Assembly: GCF_003325755.1 (NCBI RefSeq)
Contig: NZ_QORI02000059.1
Location: 50-7,641, forward strand
Direction of reading: 5' to 3'
DNA from: Pseudomonas sp. SST3
Lineage (GTDB): Bacteria > Pseudomonadota > Gammaproteobacteria > Pseudomonadales > Pseudomonadaceae
DNA length: 7,592 nucleotides
Shown here: piece after piece, positions 5,891 to 7,592 of the stretch
Numbering within the stretch: position 1 is the stretch's first letter
Layout: each line of letters opens with the position of its first letter
The notes under the pieces: generated by a model
Seen by the model: the letters and a program-made list of their open reading frames with translations, nothing else
Database searches by the model: none
Told to the model about the DNA's origin: nothing
Made by a program: the position numbers and the translations under genes

Positions 5891-6679
5891 ATGGCTAAAG
5901 TATTTGCCATCGCCAACCAGAAGGGCGGTGTCGCCAAGACGACCACCTGCATCAACCTGGCCGCCTCGCTTGTTGCGACGCGGCGCCGGGTGCTGCTCAT
6001 TGACCTCGACCCGCAGGGCAACGCCACGACGGGTAGCGGTGTGGATAAGTTGAGCCTGGAATACTCGATCTATGACGTACTGATCGGCGAGTGCAGTTTG
6101 GTCGACGCGATGCAGTTTTCCGAGCATGGCGGTTACCAGTTATTGCCGGCCAACCGTGATCTGACGGCTGCCGAAGTTGCCCTGCTCAAATTACCGACCA
6201 AGGAGCATCGCCTGCGCGAGGCGCTCGCCCCGGTACGGGAGAACTACGATTACATCCTCATCGACTGCCCGCCCTCGCTGTCGATGCTGACGATCAACGC
6301 GTTGACGGCTGCGGACGGCGTGATCATCCCGATGCAGTGCGAGTACTACGCGCTCGAAGGGCTGACTGATCTGGTCAACTCGATTCAGCGTATCGGTCAG
6401 GCGCTGAACCCTTCATTGAAGATCGAGGGCCTGCTGCGGACCATGTACGACCCGCGCAGCAGCCTCACCAACGATGTCACCGAACAGCTCAAGACGCATT
6501 TCGGCGAGAAGCTCTACGACACGGTAATCCCCCGTAACGTGAGACTGGCCGAAGCGCCTAGTCACGGTATGCCGGCGCTGGTCTATGACAAGCAATCGAA
6601 GGGCGCCTTGGCCTATTTGGCGCTGGCAGGTGAATTGTCGCGCCGCCAGCGCCGAGCCGCCCGCAGCGCAACCGCATAA
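5891..6679 (+). CDS. parA: Chromosome-partitioning ATPase ParA (Soj family)
   Basis: Deviant-Walker ATPase that binds nucleoid DNA as an ATP dimer and, with ParB–parS complexes, moves newly replicated origins apart. It has 262 residues, the usual length for a short chromosomal ParA without the N-terminal helix-turn-helix of some plasmid types. The deviant Walker A motif is K11GGVAKTT18, with signature Lys11 and Lys16. Walker A' is LLID38LD40PQGNAT, with Asp40 at the position needed for hydrolysis in Soj. Walker B is ILID125CPPSLS. The C-terminal DNA-binding region holds PRNVRLAEAPSHG (from Pro214) with conserved arginines. Position 15 is Ala (codon GCC), where the Pseudomonas ParA proteins I recall have Gly. 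Gaps of 19 nt to rsmG and 10 nt to parB indicate an operon. No strong SD is seen (GGA at 5876–5878 is distant). Confidence 0.97.
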   Translation: MAKVFAIANQKGGVAKTTTCINLAASLVATRRRVLLIDLDPQGNATTGSGVDKLSLEYSIYDVLIGECSLVDAMQFSEHGGYQLLPANRDLTAAEVALLKLPTKEHRLREALAPVRENYDYILIDCPPSLSMLTINALTAADGVIIPMQCEYYALEGLTDLVNSIQRIGQALNPSLKIEGLLRTMYDPRSSLTNDVTEQLKTHFGEKLYDTVIPRNVRLAEAPSHGMPALVYDKQSKGALAYLALAGELSRRQRRAARSATA

Positions 6680-6683
6680 GGAA
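6678..6683 (+). promoter_or_regulatory. Ribosome binding site of parB
   Basis: AAGGAA overlaps the last two bases of the parA stop codon and lies 6 nt before the parB ATG (6690). It selects this ATG over an earlier in-frame ATG at 6585, which lies inside parA and would add 35 residues unlike ParB. Confidence 0.75.
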
Positions 6684-6689
6684 ATTTAC

Positions 6690-7562
6690 ATGGCGACCAA
6701 AAAACGAGGCCTAGGACGCGGACTGGATGCCCTGCTCGGCGGCGCCAATGTGACGGCAGTGCAGGAGGAGGCGGCTCAGGCCGATGAGCGGGAGCTGCAG
6801 CAGCTGCCACTCGACGTCATTCAGCGTGGCAAGTACCAGCCACGGCGCGACATCGACCCGGTGACGCTCGACGAGCTGGCGCACTCGATCCGCACCCAGG
6901 GCGTGATGCAGCCGATCGTCGTTCGTTCGATCGGTTCAGGTCGTTACGAAATCATTGCCGGCGAGCGCCGTTGGCGTGCGAGCCAGCAAGCTGGATTGGA
7001 CAAAATACCAGCACTGGTACGCGACGTATCCGATGAGGCGGCCATCGCCATGGCACTGATCGAAAACATCCAGCGCGAGGACCTCAATCCCATCGAGGAA
7101 GCTGTAGCACTGCAACGATTGCAACAGGAGTTTCAGCTGACTCAACAGCAGGTTGCCGATGCCGTAGGTAAATCGCGCGTGACGATCAGCAATCTGTTGC
7201 GTCTGATCGCCCTGCCGGAGGAGATCAAGACGCTTCTGTCTCATGGCGATCTGGAAATGGGGCATGCCCGCGCACTGCTTGGGCTACCAGCAGAACAACA
7301 GGTAGAAGGAGCGCGTCACGTTGTCGCAAGGGGACTGACCGTGCGCCAGACCGAAGCACTGGTCCGGCAGTGGTTGAACAGTACGGGGCAGCCGAAAAGC
7401 GAGCCGAAAAGCGATCCGGACATTGTTCGCCTTGAGCAGCGCCTCGCTGAGCGTCTGGGTTCTCCCGTGCAAATTAAGCATGGCGAAAAAGGCAAGGGAC
7501 AGTTGGTGATCCGCTACAATTCGCTGGATGAGCTGCAAGGTGTGCTTGCACACATCCGCTGA
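6690..7562 (+). CDS. parB: Chromosome-partitioning protein ParB (Spo0J family), CTP-dependent DNA clamp
   Basis: Binds parS sites near the origin, loads as a CTP-dependent sliding clamp, and stimulates ParA ATPase. It has 290 residues, as in P. aeruginosa. The basic N-terminal motif KKRGLGRGLDALLGG (4–18) is the ParA-interacting segment. The N-terminal catalytic domain carries the CTP-binding motif G91ERRWRA97 and the second motif E125NIQRE130. The central helix-turn-helix spans about 147–172 (QVADAVGKSRVTISNLLRL). A Ser/Lys/Pro/Asp linker (about 229–244) precedes the C-terminal dimerisation domain (about 245–290). The linker contains a perfect 12-bp tandem duplication. The gene starts 10 nt after parA and is probably cotranscribed with it. 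No convincing parS site was found in this window. Confidence 0.98.
   Translation: MATKKRGLGRGLDALLGGANVTAVQEEAAQADERELQQLPLDVIQRGKYQPRRDIDPVTLDELAHSIRTQGVMQPIVVRSIGSGRYEIIAGERRWRASQQAGLDKIPALVRDVSDEAAIAMALIENIQREDLNPIEEAVALQRLQQEFQLTQQQVADAVGKSRVTISNLLRLIALPEEIKTLLSHGDLEMGHARALLGLPAEQQVEGARHVVARGLTVRQTEALVRQWLNSTGQPKSEPKSDPDIVRLEQRLAERLGSPVQIKHGEKGKGQLVIRYNSLDELQGVLAHIR
7391..7414 (+). repeat. 12-bp tandem duplication in the parB linker
   Basis: GCCGAAAAGCGA occurs twice in direct, adjacent copies (7391–7402 and 7403–7414). In the parB frame it encodes PKSE followed by PKSD, inside the flexible linker before the dimerisation domain. The length is a multiple of three, so the frame is kept. 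Confidence 0.85.
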
Positions 7563-7592
7563 AACAAAATTTATGTAGTGGCAGTCGGAAAC
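7563..7592. other. Start of the intergenic region after parB
   Basis: These 30 bases begin A+T-rich (AACAAAATTTATG) and carry no terminator, SD or start that I can defend. In Pseudomonas the atp operon (atpI) usually follows parB, so promoter sequence for it may begin here, but that cannot be seen. Confidence 0.3.

Noticed and set aside
7540..7553. GTGTGC–TT–GCACAC near the end of parB as a terminator
   Set aside because: The stem is short, lies before the stop codon, and no T-run follows it.

Overview
The window is a conserved core-chromosome segment from a gammaproteobacterium, most likely Pseudomonas sensu lato; a Stutzerimonas/P. stutzeri-type strain is plausible. The basis is the gene order yidC–mnmE–mnmG–rsmG–parA–parB, the close resemblance of every protein to what I recall of the Pseudomonas proteins, and a coding GC content that looks close to 60%. 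Species-level assignment is inference. All six genes are on the plus strand and none looks broken. No mobile elements, CRISPR arrays, tRNAs or rRNAs were seen.

Layout: (1) 1–1346 is the 3' part of yidC (membrane protein insertase), cut by the window edge. (2) A hairpin plus T-rich tail at 1363–1392 separates it from mnmE (1416–2783, tRNA-modifying GTPase). (3) 2784–3331 is a 548-bp non-coding spacer. It holds inverted repeats just after mnmE, a cluster of DnaA-box-like 9-mers between 2952 and 3139, an 84% A+T tract (3151–3205) like a DNA-unwinding element, and a possible promoter before mnmG. (4) mnmG (3332–5224), rsmG (5224–5871), parA (5891–6679) and parB (6690–7562) follow with very short gaps or overlaps and are probably one operon. 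(5) The last 30 bases are the start of the region after parB.

How the genes work together: MnmE and MnmG form the complex that modifies wobble U34 of several tRNAs. RsmG methylates 16S rRNA. ParA and ParB segregate the replication-origin region. YidC inserts membrane proteins. This origin-proximal neighbourhood is found in many bacteria. In E. coli the replication origin lies directly upstream of mnmG; in Pseudomonas the origin usually cited lies between rpmH and dnaA, a few kilobases beyond the left edge of this window. An origin-like spacer upstream of mnmG is therefore the most interesting part of the window.

I do not see a previously undescribed multi-gene system here. The points worth a second look are the origin-like spacer and its internal dyads, an alanine replacing a P-loop glycine in ParA (Ala15), a perfect 11-bp inverted repeat inside yidC, the position of the terminator-like hairpin immediately before mnmE, and a 12-bp tandem duplication in the ParB linker.
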